A stretch of 64,000 bases of DNA from Pelobates cultripes. Its lineage: Eukaryota > Chordata > Amphibia > Anura > Pelobatidae. Position 1 is the stretch's first letter; the number at the start of each line of letters is the position of its first letter. Below the pieces are notes generated by a model. That model was not told the DNA's origin. It saw only the letters and a list, made by a program, of their open reading frames with translations, and searched no databases. The DNA is taken from NCBI GenBank assembly GCA_933207985.1, contig OW240912.1:234438114-234502113 (forward strand). Direction: 5' to 3'. The position numbers were made by a program, and so were the translations under genes. Below, in pieces: positions 25,555 to 36,761 of this stretch.

Positions 25555-25978
25555 AAAGTTAACGTAGTGGGTCCCATTATTTTTAATCCAATGGCAGATG
25601 GTATATTTTGACACATAACTGCTATTGTATAAAAAAGTTTTTTTTTTTTCCCACGGGAAAAGTGCAATTACAACACAATAAGAGTTTGTGTCTTTGCCTA
25701 TATATATATATATATAATTACCACCAAAAATACACTCATGTACACCAGCTGCAGAAAAATGGAAAAGTAATCTAATCATAATTATTAGTTATTAATTTTC
25801 CCACAGATTATGTCAAAATGCACTAACAAAAAAATGCACCATTTTTACGAGACTTGGCATCCGGAAGCGCATGAGCACAAGGATGAGTACACCACACACT
25901 GAGTGCTTCTGAAGCCATAATGTACTTGTTCAAATACAATAAAAAGAGATGGAATTACCAGCACGGGAGCTATTATCA
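25555..25978. other. Noncoding stretch
   Basis: No gene; a short (TA)n run is at 25700-25717. Confidence 0.5.
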
Positions 25979-26450
25979 CAGGGACACTGTAGGCATTTCA
26001 TTGTATAGGCTATAGTACCTGGAGTCCTCTGTCCATACATTCAGTGTTAAAGGACAGCCTTAAAGATAAAACCATGTATTATTAATGCTAAAGTGTCCGT
26101 ATTTAGATTCAGACCTCCCCATGCAAAAAAACTGAGAGGCATTGCTTCCACAATGATGTGTGTGCGAGGCGACGGCAAGTCCAATCATATGGTTTTTATA
26201 GGTAGGCACGGAATCCAATGAGCTGCATTTGAGGACGTTCAATGTCCCTATGGATGTTGAACATCACATGACCAAGTGAATCTCAGTCATTGCAACACAA
26301 GAGCCTATAGTGGCTGTCAGGAAGACAGTAACCCTTCAATGAAAACATGGTGCATCTACTATACAGCAATGTTTTAGGTTGAAGGGCAAACATTAAAGGT
26401 CCACTGCACCCAGACCACTTCAATAAGATTAATTTAACTGCTCGAGAAAG
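25979..26450 (+). mobile_element. Decayed T2-type MITE
   Basis: CAGGGACACTGTAGGC at the left and CACCCAGACCACTTCAATAAG near 26408 match the ends of the 16053/21100 subfamily. The TTAA sites are no longer recognisable. A separate TTAAAGGGGACC motif at 26500-26511 may be the start of another element. Confidence 0.5.
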
Positions 26451-26511
26451 CATTAGATAAAATCCTTTGTGACAGACTATACAAAGTGTGCCATTGGTCA
26501 TTAAAGGGGAC

Positions 26512-29500
26512 CATGCCCACTACAAATGTAACAAAACCTTAAAGTGCTACTAAGAACACAGAGACTATTTTACAGCATTTACAAATCAATAGGCAAATGT
26601 CTCCATACCTTGACACGACTCCAGATATGTGAATTTGCATGTGTTGCTTCCAGTCAGGGAGGAGGGCGGACCAATTTTGCTAATTGCGCTTCACGCCCAG
26701 CTCTCTTACATTGCAGGATATAGCTTGCTGGGGGGAAAAAGAATACATATGTACGAATTGATTAACTTTTACAATTTACAGAAACATATATCAAACAAAT
26801 AAAACTAGAATTTTTGCCTTTAATTTGATCTTTTTTTTACTTTTTTGATAAGAGCTTTGTCCTAGAATCAAATCTGCAACTAATTCTGTAGCGTTGGGGA
26901 ACTATGTAATAAGCTATGTTTAATATTTATATTACTTTTCTTTCTGTAAGTATCATTCATTGTGCAATAACATCTAAACCCAGGACATTCCAGGTTAAAT
27001 ACACTATAATATTATCATATAGGAAAAATGAGTATTAAATGGAATCTGTAATGCTTACCTGGATCTGCACTCCCCCCTGCAATCTCATTAAAGAGGTGGG
27101 TATTACACTTCTATACTCCTAGCCAGCGCTGCCATAAGTGCAAAGCAGGGATCTCTTCTAGTTTTTTTAATCCAAATCTAAATATTTGCTAGCAAAACTG
27201 CATACACAATGCATAAAGCTAAAGTTATGTGATGACAGGTTTCCTTTAAGATATTTAAACATTTTTGGCTCTTCTACTAGTGTCTATAAACATATTGCAT
27301 CACACACTGGGTTATTTACAAAAGTGAGAATTCAAGGTGAATTCAAAGTGAATTGCAAATTCAAGGTGAACTGGAAACATTTTATAAGTCGGCTACTGTG
27401 CCATTACATTTTAAATTCACCTTGAATTGTCACGTTAGTAAACTCCCTTGATAAAGTTTATTGAGAAGCACTGAGTGCAATACTGGTATCATACCGTACA
27501 CATATTTATATACTTGGATTTTGTTCAGAATGGAAATGTCAAGAATTTCATATCGAGTGTTGTGGATGTTGTGGAATAAAAGGTTTATAGCATGAGGACA
27601 ACTACCGAGTCCACATAATTTGAAAAGTTAATTTTGTACATTGCAAGCTCCAGAATTGTGGAGTAATAAAATGTCATATAATGTAAATGCCACATGTCTG
27701 TTTTGTTCTAGTCCACAAAATAGGAATTACAACACATTCAGTTGATGTATAGACTACTCCAATGTCTCCATGTACAGCAAAACCAGACAGTATACTCTAA
27801 GTGTGCACTATAATTGGTTGTTTGAGAACTATATTTAATCAAAATCAATATTCCTTATATCCCTTATAGTCCCTTATATTAAAAGGTATCTAGAACCAAA
27901 AATGCATGTGTATGGAATCACAGTTTAAGCTCCCTGGAATAGGAGACAAAAAAAAATCCCCTTTCCGAATTCCGATACATTACAGCCAAAATACTAAATC
28001 TAAACAAAGCAAATCTGTTGCAGATTAAATTAATTTTAGAGCCTGGGTCTTTATCCATACTTTGCATTAAGAAATCCCAATGGATTCCTGTAGATGAGCT
28101 GAAAACCTTATTTTATAAGGTTATAAAACAAATACATACACATACACACAGCCAAAAGCAAAACTTATAGAATTATTCTTGATTCATGTCTGCTTTAACC
28201 CTTGCAATGATGTGGGCACGTTTTCTGGGAAGATCTATAGTCTAAATTAAGATATGAGAATGTTATCAGTGCTAATCTGGCTTGAAGAGCCTGGGGCAGA
28301 TTTAAATAGTTCCCTATATTATAATGCATTTTACCAACGAACACTGCATCCTGTAGCCTCTCCACCTAAAGCAAGATCTATACAAATCCACTCCTGTCAA
28401 TGAAACCTTCTTATCTATGCTCAGTGAGGTTTCCACTACTATGTAAACATGTCCATTTTCATTTAAACAGGGATTTAGATGGACAAACTGCAACAACAAG
28501 TTTCATTATAAAATAAAATGTTTTAATTGTTGATGGAGCAACATACTCAATTAAATAAGAGACAATAACGCATTAATCAACATCACAACAAACATGCACT
28601 GTCTGTGCACAACAAAAGCAAAGCCATGATCAGCAAGGATACAGAGAGTGACCTAGGGATGTGCCTGTCATCTGAGGGAGGAGTCACCAAGAGTCCATAG
28701 TAAACCCTACTTTCCTAAAAACACAAATCCCAACACACAGACGTATATCTACACACACCCCCAAATTCTGACCTCATCCCAGGCTGCAGGGAATTCAATC
28801 TTAATATCATCGCATATACCAATTCTGTCCCACCTCTCGCCTTTATAAATAAAGCAAAGCGGGGCCGAAGCGCAGTGAGATGGGCAAGGAGAACGGCCCA
28901 TCATCAGGTCCCTTTAAATTCGAATCTCAAGTAACAACACATTCAGTGTGTGGAACCTGCTCAGTCACGTGTAGACAGCACACTGCATGGACACTTTGGG
29001 AAGACATAAAAACACACACACACACACAAAAAAAAACATTAAACAAGACACAAAGTTTCTCTTACCAAAAAGGTCCTAGTACTTCTGCTTGAGATCCTCT
29101 CCAAACCAACCTCCTTAGCCCTGATCTGAGGCTTCTTCCTTTAATAAACGTGGAAAATAAAAATAGAGGGGAGGGGGCTTGCTGTACAGGGTAATTTCTT
29201 TCCAGATGAGCAGCGATCGTCCCCCGATCCGCAGTGTAAATATATATATATCTGTCTTCTATCAGTGCCCCTTTGGCTGCTGTCTGCAGAAAGGGTTGTG
29301 GAGGAGAGGGGGTGATAGAGGGGGAAAGAAATGTTCCCACCCCCTCCCAAAATAAAATCTCTCTTTTTTGTGTGTGTATTGCAGAGTCCCTTTGTTCTAT
29401 AATCCCAGTAAGATTGAAAGCCATTCGTCCTGTCTCTAATCCCAGCCCTGCTCAACAACAGCATCCATTGGCTGTAATTTACATACAGGATTAACAAACC

Positions 29501-30371
29501 AGCTTCAAGGAGGAAAGAGGAAAAAAAGACAGAAGATAGAAAGAAGAAAGGGGATAGGTGGAACTGGATTTTTTTTCCACAGGCTAATTTATAGCATTAG
29601 AAAGGTTGGCGAGGGTTTCACAGAATCTAGGCTAGAGGTTGATGATATGAAAAAAAGCAACGCTCAGAGATTGCAGATTAACATGTGTCTATTCCACACA
29701 TAACTGTGTGTTTCTTTTAAAGGAAGGCTGTCTGCTTAGCAGTTTAACATGGAGGGTGTGGGTGAGGGTGTAATTCAGATTACAGATTAGTGGGCAGATT
29801 TACAGGGGGAAACCAAACTGCAGAATTACTGCACACACTAATGACACAGCACTCACAATTAGACGACTTCTTCAACAGGGTGGTTATTCATTAAAAATAG
29901 ATATTTTTATACACAATTTACCATTCTGAGAAATTATTTTACTGTAATTCTATCACTAGAATGAAAATCTGTATTTATATTCTTATGTATTTATTTTTAT
30001 TATACACAGATCATTGTTTTGCATGCTCTAAAATTAGTGAAATATTGTTTTTATTCTCAAATAAACCAGATTAGCAATCCTAATCTGGAATTATTTCCTT
30101 TTTAGAACCAGTGAATATAAATGCATTACAGGCTATACCAGCAGTGATACATCTGTTTTTTCGTTTTTTTTAAGATAGCAACATCTGGGCATATGGCTGT
30201 GGGTTGAATTAGACAGTCTTTAAACAAATGTATAGATTTCTTAAAAATTTATATAAACAGTGCTTTCCTTTTTGTATGTTTTATTTTCTCAAATATGACA
30301 CAATCCCATTTAAAAATGAAAATGAGCAATTGAAAATAATATTTATTTTTTAATCTTACAATGTTTCTTTA
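26512..30371. other. Mostly unique-looking noncoding stretch
   Basis: No gene supported. A small MITE lies at 27309-27447. From 28850 to 29520 the sequence is GC-richer, with a CCAAT box on the minus strand (ATTGG near 29468) and polypurine runs. It could be a promoter or 5' exon of a minus-strand gene, but no coding exon is visible. Confidence 0.4.
27309..27447. mobile_element. Small MITE (139 bp)
   Basis: GAGAATTCAAGGTGAATT at the left is the inverted counterpart of AATTCACCTTGAATTGTCAC at the right. The outer ends GGGTTATTTAC and GTAAACTCCC are also inverted. No target duplication is clear. Confidence 0.6.
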
Positions 30372-30520
30372 TTAAAGGAAAACTTGTAACCATTACAACT
30401 TGGTGTAGTGGTTATGTTGCCAAATTACCTCAGAGATCAATTCCCTGATTTACCTAAATATTTAAGAGAAGGTTTACAAAAAACAGGAGCTCTCCATAGC
30501 ACCAGGACACCACTACCTAT
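30372..30520 (+). mobile_element. T2-type MITE fragment
   Basis: TTAAAGGAAAACTTGTAACC followed by a hairpin TAACCATTACA / TGTAGTGGTTA matches the left part of the 15617 subfamily. The remainder is decayed. Confidence 0.5.
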
Positions 30521-30753
30521 ACAAATTTCTTCCGTTTCCTTCAACATGGCAGCGATTGGATTACAGAGGGAACTTTTAATGGAATGATTTTTCCATTTGC
30601 CAATTTGTCAATAAGGGATCACAGTTACTCTGGGTAATATATTTCAACTGATTAACCAAGCCATTTTTTACGTTTTAATTTCAAGCCAAACGAACTCGGT
30701 AAATAACTGACACATTTTAACAAACTAAGGAATACACCGAATATTATGAAACG

Positions 30754-31100
30754 TTAAGGGATACTCCAAATATCATAACCAGTACCACTGCAGCCTCCAG
30801 TAGCGGTAATGAGGCCACGTGTCCTGATAATGGCGCAAAATATTTTGGAACAGTTGCCAACTTACCTGGGTTCAGCTGCGCTCCTACTCTTCGTTGAAGG
30901 TAGATTTACGACTTCTGGCATTTGTGTCAGCTGACTGCTCTCAGCCAATCAATACGCATCTGTGCATCGTAATTTGCACAGAATTGACAGCCAGGAGCAC
31001 CTTTGGCCCCAGAGGGATTAATCTTTATATGTGCAGCATTTCAGAGCAATGACCACTTATAATCACTAAAGTGCTCATGATGCCTGGTGTAACCCTTTTA
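30754..31100 (+). mobile_element. T2-type TTAA MITE (347 bp)
   Basis: The left end is TTAAGGGATACTCCAAATATC; the right end GCCTGGTGTAACCCTTTTA is its inverted counterpart with mismatches. Internal sequence (TCAGCCAATCAATACGC; CACAGAATTGACAGCC) matches the 17801 subfamily. Confidence 0.7.
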
Positions 31101-31329
31101 CAATGGTAATAATGGTAAAATTACATATTGTAAGCAAACACTACTTACATATATAGTGTGGGGGTTGCACTAGAATCCTCAGTGCCCACGATGCACATGG
31201 TGCCATGTTATTGACTTGGTGACTTTTCTGTTGGTAACCTCACCATTTTATGTTTCCTAAACCTCTTAATGTCAGCATATCAACTTTGAGATAATGTGAT
31301 TAGTGACAACATCTACATTAAGAGCAGTT

Positions 31330-31679
31330 TTAAGGAACACTTCAGCATACATATATGCATAATAACGGAGGGATGTATCGCCATTACAGGTGATCTCAGC
31401 CAATCCAATGCTTTAACTTAGGGAATCATTGGAGGAAGTTAGTGTGCATGCGCAGCAATCATCATAAGTGCACATCTCCTCATAGAGATGCTTAATGCAC
31501 AAGATGTCCAATGTAGGTCCTACAAAGATTGCAGAACTGCATCAGAAAGGTCCTTTAGTGGCAGGCTCGGATCCATATTTCTAACCTACCCAGCTCTAGT
31601 CCTGGGTCAAGAATACCCAAGGTTGGCAGGAATGCATGTTCAGCACAGCATGAATTTGGAGGCCAAGGCAACACTTTAA
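31330..31679 (+). mobile_element. T2-type TTAA MITE (350 bp)
   Basis: TTAA at 31330-31333 and 31676-31679, ends AGGAACACTTCAGC and GGCAACACTTTAA. An internal ATCTCAGCCAATCCAATGC block is shared with 10185-10774. Confidence 0.65.
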
Positions 31680-31836
31680 CTCTTTATCATGTTCCTCAAA
31701 TCATTTCTGAACAATTTTCGCAGTGAAAGAGCTGAAAGAGGCCACTGCCATCAATCTCTAGGAAGGTGGTACGTGTCAAAGTAACATCTACATGATTGCC
31801 AGGACTCAAGGTTTCCCAGTAGAACATTGTCTAGAG

Positions 31837-33275
31837 CAGTGCTTTCCAAACTGTGTGTTGCAACACGTTAGTGTGTCGGCTGGTGTATGCAGGTGTGTCA
31901 CACGAGCGTGACCGTTTTATGCAGTGAATACTAATTGGAACTTGCATGAACCCACGCTTGCAATGTGCTATTCAATGCCAATTAGTATGCACCACGGTCG
32001 AGAGATCATACTGCGCATCAGACAGCGGAAGTGGGGCGTCATGACGTGGTCACAGACACATGGTGCACCCTGTGCAGATAACAGGGTCGAGAGAGAAGAT
32101 GAGAAAGCGTGCAGTATTCTTAACAGCCTTACTAGATTTTGAAGTGTTGTAAGTGTGATCCGATCAACCTCATACATGTCAGTAAAATGGTAAGTAGTTA
32201 TTAGATTATTAACTTTTTTACATATTATACTCATAAATGACCACATTCTCTGGAATGTATGTTATCTTGCAAATCGTATATTTTTAAAAATACATGAAAG
32301 GTTTTCCAGATATAATTTGTGTCCCCATATATTTTGTTATTACAAATTATGTGTTTTTACAATTTATGTATGAGTACCATTAAATTGTGTAATAGTACCA
32401 TCCCTTGGATGTTGGACAAAAGTAACATTCCCAGGACGTACTTGGAAACCAAAGTAATCTGAGTGTACCTTTCCTGGTTAAATACTTTGTTATTATTATT
32501 GTTATTTGTCTCTATCTCTTATAAGGGGTTAGTAAAAGTCTAACTTACATAGTAACATAGCTGAAAAGAGACTTGCGTCCATCAAGTTCAGCCTTCTTCA
32601 CATTTGTTTTTTGCTGTTGATCCAAAAAAAAGGCAAACAAAAAAAAAACAGTTTGAAGCACTTCCAATTTTGCAACAAATTAGGAAAAAAATTCCTTCTT
32701 GACCCCAGAATGGCAGTCAGATTTATCCTTGGATCAAGCAGTTATTACCCTACATTGAAAAAGTATATCCTTGACTATTCTGTTTTTGCAAGTATGCATC
32801 TAGTAGCTGTTTGAACATCTGTATGGACTCTGATAAAACCACTTCTTCAGGCAAGAACTCCACTTCCTTATTGTTCTTACAGTAAAAAAACCTTTTCTTC
32901 GCCTCAGACAAAATCTTCTTTCTTCCAGTCTAAACGCATGATCTTGTGTTCTATGTAAAGTCCGGTTTGTAAATAGATTTCCACACAATGGTTTGTATTG
33001 GCCCCGAATATATTTGTATAATGTTATCATATTCCCTTTGAGGCGATGTTTTTCTAAACTAAAGAGGTTTACATTTGTTAACCTTTCTTCATAGTTAATA
33101 TGTTCCATTCCTTTTATTAATTTTATAGCCCATCTCTGCACTTTTTCTAGTGCCATAATATCCTTCTTTAGAACAGGCTTCCGGTTTGCTAGTCAAACTG
33201 GTTTACTGTGTCATGAAATGATGCTTGTCTAAAAAGTGTGTCACCAATTTGGAAAGTTTGGAAAGCAAAGCAATG
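31837..33275. mobile_element. hAT-like DNA element with 8-bp TSD, hosting a CR1 insertion
   Basis: The left end CAGTGCTTTCCAAACTGTG is inverted relative to the right end TTTGGAAAGTTTGGAAAGC. GTCTAGAG (31829-31836) and GTCTAGAT (33276-33283) flank it, an 8-bp target duplication with one mismatch, which is the hAT hallmark. No transposase frame is visible, so the element is non-autonomous. A minus-strand CR1 fragment occupies 32546-33177, nearly half of its length. Confidence 0.7.
32546..33177 (-). pseudogene. CR1 LINE 3' fragment (RT C-terminus and 3' UTR)
   Basis: On the minus strand, 33156-32800 encodes 118 aa that match the C-terminal end of the CR1 ORF2 at 59913-60824 closely, from MALEKVQR through RGQYKPLCGNLFTNRTL to GFFTVRTIRKW, where a frameshift breaks the match. 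The 3' UTR follows and ends at the characteristic tail (CATAGTTAC-like repeat seen as CATAGTAACATAG on the plus strand, 32550-32562). The copy is 5'-truncated and sits inside the hAT-like element. It belongs to the same subfamily as the 58-61 kb copy. Confidence 0.88.
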
Positions 33276-33302
33276 GTCTAGATCAACCTCTGCTGGTCAG
33301 TC

Positions 33303-33440
33303 ACACACACTCACTGACTTGACGCACAAGAACACACACACACACATCGTCCCTTATTTGACACACTCTAACAGGCATACATACATTCGCTGACAGACAC
33401 ATATATACGGATACAGAAACACACTCACACAGTGTTTTAA
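33303..33440. repeat. CA-rich simple repeat
   Basis: Interrupted (CA)n and ACAT units, followed to 33580 by several copies of a CCTGGGGTCC motif. Confidence 0.75.
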
Positions 33441-33774
33441 TTTTTTTTATTTAAGTCCACCCAGCCTCCCTACCTTTGGCAGAGCTTGAATAGATAGTTT
33501 CCCTGGGGTCCTGTTTAGATCCTGTCCTGGGGTCCATTGGGGATCTTTTCCCTGGGGTCCAGTGCAGGGTTGCTCTCACCTTTTTGCTCTGTTCACAGAG
33601 ATCAGCGCTCTCTCGACGACCACCTACAATACGCACAGCCACCCGCCTCAGGGGGCTGGAAATGGGCCGCCGGTCAGCTCTTGATGTCGGTGTTTCCTAA
33701 TGACACAAGGCTATCAAGACATCTGCAAAAGTTGCCGGGGCGTCTGGGGGCGGTGTTTAGCCTTGTTAGCATCA

Positions 33775-34117
33775 TGGTAAATACAGCTCTGGTCTTGGGC
33801 GCCCATGACCCTGACGCCGGTTCATCGGTTTTCCTTGCTAGCACCACGTTTTTTGTAGGTACTAACCACTCTGCATACCAGGAACACCTCACAAGACTTG
33901 CTGTTTTGGAGATGCTCTGACCCAGTCACCAGCCCTTGTCAATGTCATTCAGCTCTTTTCGCTTGCCCATTTTTCCTGCTTCCAAATATGAAATTCAAGA
34001 ACTAAATGTTCACTTGCTCCCTTACATAAACCACCCTTGACAGGTTCCATTGTAACAATGTAATCAATGTTATTCATTCCACCTGAAGTGGTTTTAATGT
34101 TGTGGCTGATCAGTGTA
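33775..34117 (-). pseudogene. Tc1-like transposon 5' fragment (terminal repeat and transposase N-terminus)
   Basis: The high-coordinate end, read on the minus strand, is a terminal repeat of the ACTGATCAGCCACAACATT type. Inside it a transposase N-terminus begins MGKRKEL, passes LGQSISKTASLV (the helix-turn-helix DNA-binding region) and, after frame breaks, reaches RRQGHGRPRP, the AT-hook-like GRPR motif between the two DNA-binding subdomains. The DDE catalytic domain and the far end are missing. I am confident of Tc1-like origin, not of the subfamily. Confidence 0.7.
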
Positions 34118-34784
34118 TATTTGACATCAAATACACTTTGGAAATTGGTGAACATCAGAGAAAACAAGCAGGTGTCTCCTTGATTGTACAATGAATTTTA
34201 TGTGAGCAGTAATGAATAAAAAGTAATTATCTGATAACATCTTGATTTTAATGGTAGAGGCATTAAGCAAAAGAAAAAAAAAAAGGAAAAAAGTTCAAGG
34301 ATGCTGCAAAGATCAAAATAAATCCTTCTAATTAGTGGATTTTACTGTTTCAGCCACACCCCTTGCTAATAGGTTAAGAAAAATAACACACAGCAATACA
34401 CTCTCCCTACACAAATACCAACAGTAGAATGGGCTCAGTGATTTTCAACATAGCAATGTTTTCCCAGCTGTAAGTGTAAGTCCTATTAATGTAAAGCACG
34501 AATGTCTAGTTATCAGAGTTTACATCAGGAAAGTTCATAGAATTAACTCATAAGTGCATCCCCAATTTGGTAGTGCGTCACGTTACACTGTCTTCAATGC
34601 AAGACTATTGCTCAATACAGAACTACCTATAGAAACAGCATCTGTATAAACAGTGTGCTTTGGGAGCTTGTGTTTCCATTCCCCAGCAGCCATACACAAA
34701 AATATGATCACCCTGTGTAATTCTGCCAAATGTCCCTATTTAGGAGGGACAGTCCCTATGTTCTGTCTTTTTTACCCCAATGTC
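34118..34784. other. Noncoding stretch
   Basis: No gene or recognised repeat. Confidence 0.45.
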
Positions 34785-34785
34785 C

Positions 34786-35062
34786 AGAGGCGTAACTAGA
34801 AACCACGAGGCCTCGGTACCAAAATTGCCCTGGCCCCCCCGTACTTCAACCCCCACCACCCTCCTCCCATACGTCTATCGCCCCCCTCCCATACGTTACC
34901 CCCTCCCCCCACACATGCAAACAGATACACATGTAGACACACACATATACACACACACATACAGACACACATACATACATAAATACAGACAGACATACAA
35001 ACAGACATACATACATTCACACACATACAGACACACACACATACAGACACACAGACAGGGGC
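34786..35062. repeat. GCGTAACTAGAAACC-type element terminus with CA/ACAT minisatellite
   Basis: GAGGCGTAACTAGAAACCAC starts a C-rich block (34790-34915), followed by degenerate ACAC/ACAT/ACAG repeats to 35058. A related inverted motif appears at 42410-42450. It looks like the end of a non-autonomous transposon that carries simple repeats. Confidence 0.6.
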
Positions 35063-35400
35063 GGGCTTGGCCGAGGGGCAGGGAGGCAATTGCCCCCCAG
35101 GCCGCCCTAAATAATTTTTAAACCGGCCGCGGCGGGCCGGTCCTAATGCTGCAGCCGCCTGAGCGCTCTGTTAAGAGCCTCAGGCGGCTGCAGCGTTGCT
35201 TCTCCCCTCCACTTCCCTGTAGCGTGGCCGAGCTCCTCTCCAGTTCCTTCCTGTTCCGCGCGGAGTTTCTGTTTCCTGTAACCGGCCGGACTGACAGGAA
35301 GTGCACACTGAGTGTGCACTTTCCTATCACTCCAGCCGGGCACCGCAGACCGGAGAGGGGCTCGGCCACGCTTCAGGGAAGGGGAGGAGAGGGGAGGGGT
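35056..35400. repeat. GC-rich multi-hairpin element terminus
   Basis: A GC-rich block with nested inverted repeats. CTGCAGCCGCCTGAG near 35146 pairs with CTCAGGCGGCTGCAG near 35180. GCGTGGCCGAGCTCCTCTCC near 35222 pairs with GAGAGGGGCTCGGCCACGC near 35353. AAGTGCACACT pairs with AGTGTGCACTT at 35297-35322. It has no coding content. It leads directly into the GA-rich minisatellite. Confidence 0.7.
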
Positions 35401-36110
35401 AAGAAGAAGAGGGGGGTAAGAAGAAGAGGGCGGTAAGAAGAAAGGGTGGGGTAAGAAGAAGGGGGGTAAGAAGAGGAGGGGGCAAGAAGAAGAAGGGGAG
35501 TAAGAAGAACAGGTGGGGGGTAAGAAGAACAGGTGGGGGGTGAAGAAGAAGGGGTAAAAAGAAGGGGGGTAAGAAGAAGGGGGAGTAAGAAGAACATGGA
35601 GGGGTAAAGAACAGGCACGAGTAAGAAGAACCAAAAGAAGAACAAGGGGAGTAAGAAAACAAGGGGAGAGTAAGAAGAACAAGGGAGTAAGAAGAACAAG
35701 GGGAAGTAAGAAGAACACAAGGGAGGAGGGGGAGAGTAAGGGTGAGGAGAAGGGGAGATGAGGAGAATGGGGGGACTGAGAAGAACACAGGGAGGGTGGG
35801 TGGTGAGGAGCACACAGGGAGGAGAGGGGGTTAAGAAGAACACAGGGAGGGGGGTGAGGAGAAGGGAGATGAGAACACAACACAGGGAGGGGGAGGTGAG
35901 AAGAACACATGGAGGGTGGGAGTGAGAAGAACACAGGTGGGGTGAGTGAGAAGAACACGGGGGTGAGTGAGAAGAACACGGGGGTGAGTGAGAAGAACAC
36001 GGGGGGGAGTGAGAAGAACACGGGGGGAGTGAGAAGAACACGGGGGGATGAGAAGAGCACAGGGAGGGTGGGTGAGTGTGAGAAAAGACCGCTAGAGGAG
36101 GGTGGGGGAG
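35395..36110. repeat. GA-rich minisatellite (GGGGTAAGAAGAA-type units)
   Basis: About 700 bp of nearly pure purine on the plus strand, made of variable units of 15-35 bp. The first half is dominated by GGTAAGAAGAA, the second by AGAAGAACACAGGGAGGG and AGTGAGAAGAACACGG units. Long translations from either strand are low-complexity artefacts. Confidence 0.92.
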
Positions 36111-36179
36111 AGCTCTAAGGGACAGAACGAACAGCTCTATAGGACAGGGGGCAAGACAGGGAGCTCTTTCACACTACGC

Positions 36180-36556
36180 GCGCACACGCACACACAATGC
36201 ATCCCTATACATACACAGAAACACACAATGCATCCATACACACACAGAAACACAACATGCTTCCCTTACATACAGAGAAACGGACAATGCATCCATTACA
36301 CACACACAATGCAACCCTTACACACAAAGACAATGCATCCTTTGCACACATACACAGAAACACACAATGCAAACCCTTACACACACATGCAAACACACAC
36401 TGCTTTTCTTACATACACACAGAAACACAATGCATCTTTTACACACACTCAATGCACACACATACAGACACACACCTTGCATCCCTTATGCATACAAACA
36501 CAGATTCACACAATGCATCCCTTACACACAACCAGAAACACACAATACATCCCTTA
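36180..36556. repeat. CA-rich minisatellite (ACACACAATGCATCC units)
   Basis: Variable units of about 25-45 bp around ACACACAATGCATCCCTTAC and CACAGAAACAC. The apparent histidine- and threonine-rich reading frames are artefacts of the repeat. Confidence 0.9.
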
Positions 36557-36560
36557 TACC

Positions 36561-36690
36561 ATAGGCGTGCGCACGGGGTGTGCCGGGTGTGCCTGGGCAC
36601 ACCCTAATCCCCGTGGCACGCCTATGGTTTGAGTCCTGCAGGAACAGCGTTCCTGCACTTTTTTTGAGCAGGAACGCTGTTCCTGCAGAC
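36561..36690. repeat. GC-rich hairpin terminus
   Basis: ATAGGCGTGCGCACGGGG near 36562 pairs with CCCCGTGGCACGCCTAT near 36610, with GTGTGCCTGGGCACAC inside. A second hairpin pairs TGCAGGAACAGCGTTCCTG with CAGGAACGCTGTTCCTGCA (36637-36690). It resembles the other GC-rich termini near 34.8 and 35.1 kb. Confidence 0.7.
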
Positions 36691-36761
36691 ACTCAGCGCC
36701 CCCTGTCTCACCTCTTGCCCCGTCATCCCATGTGCGCCAAGCAGACTTGTAAAACTGTCTC

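Noticed and set aside
29062..29497. Overlapping minus-strand frames of 118-120 codons
   Set aside because: They overlap each other in different frames without a domain, splice context or codon signal. I keep only the possible promoter character of the region.
35143..36060. A 305-codon minus-strand frame rich in Ser, Pro, Leu and Phe, and other long frames in the same area
   Set aside because: They are translations of the GA-rich minisatellite. Every frame stays open because the repeat unit has few stops. There is no domain and no conserved start.
36102..36632. Plus-strand frames of 136-176 codons rich in His and Thr
   Set aside because: They arise from the CA-rich minisatellite (CACACA reads as His/Thr) and have no protein-like composition.
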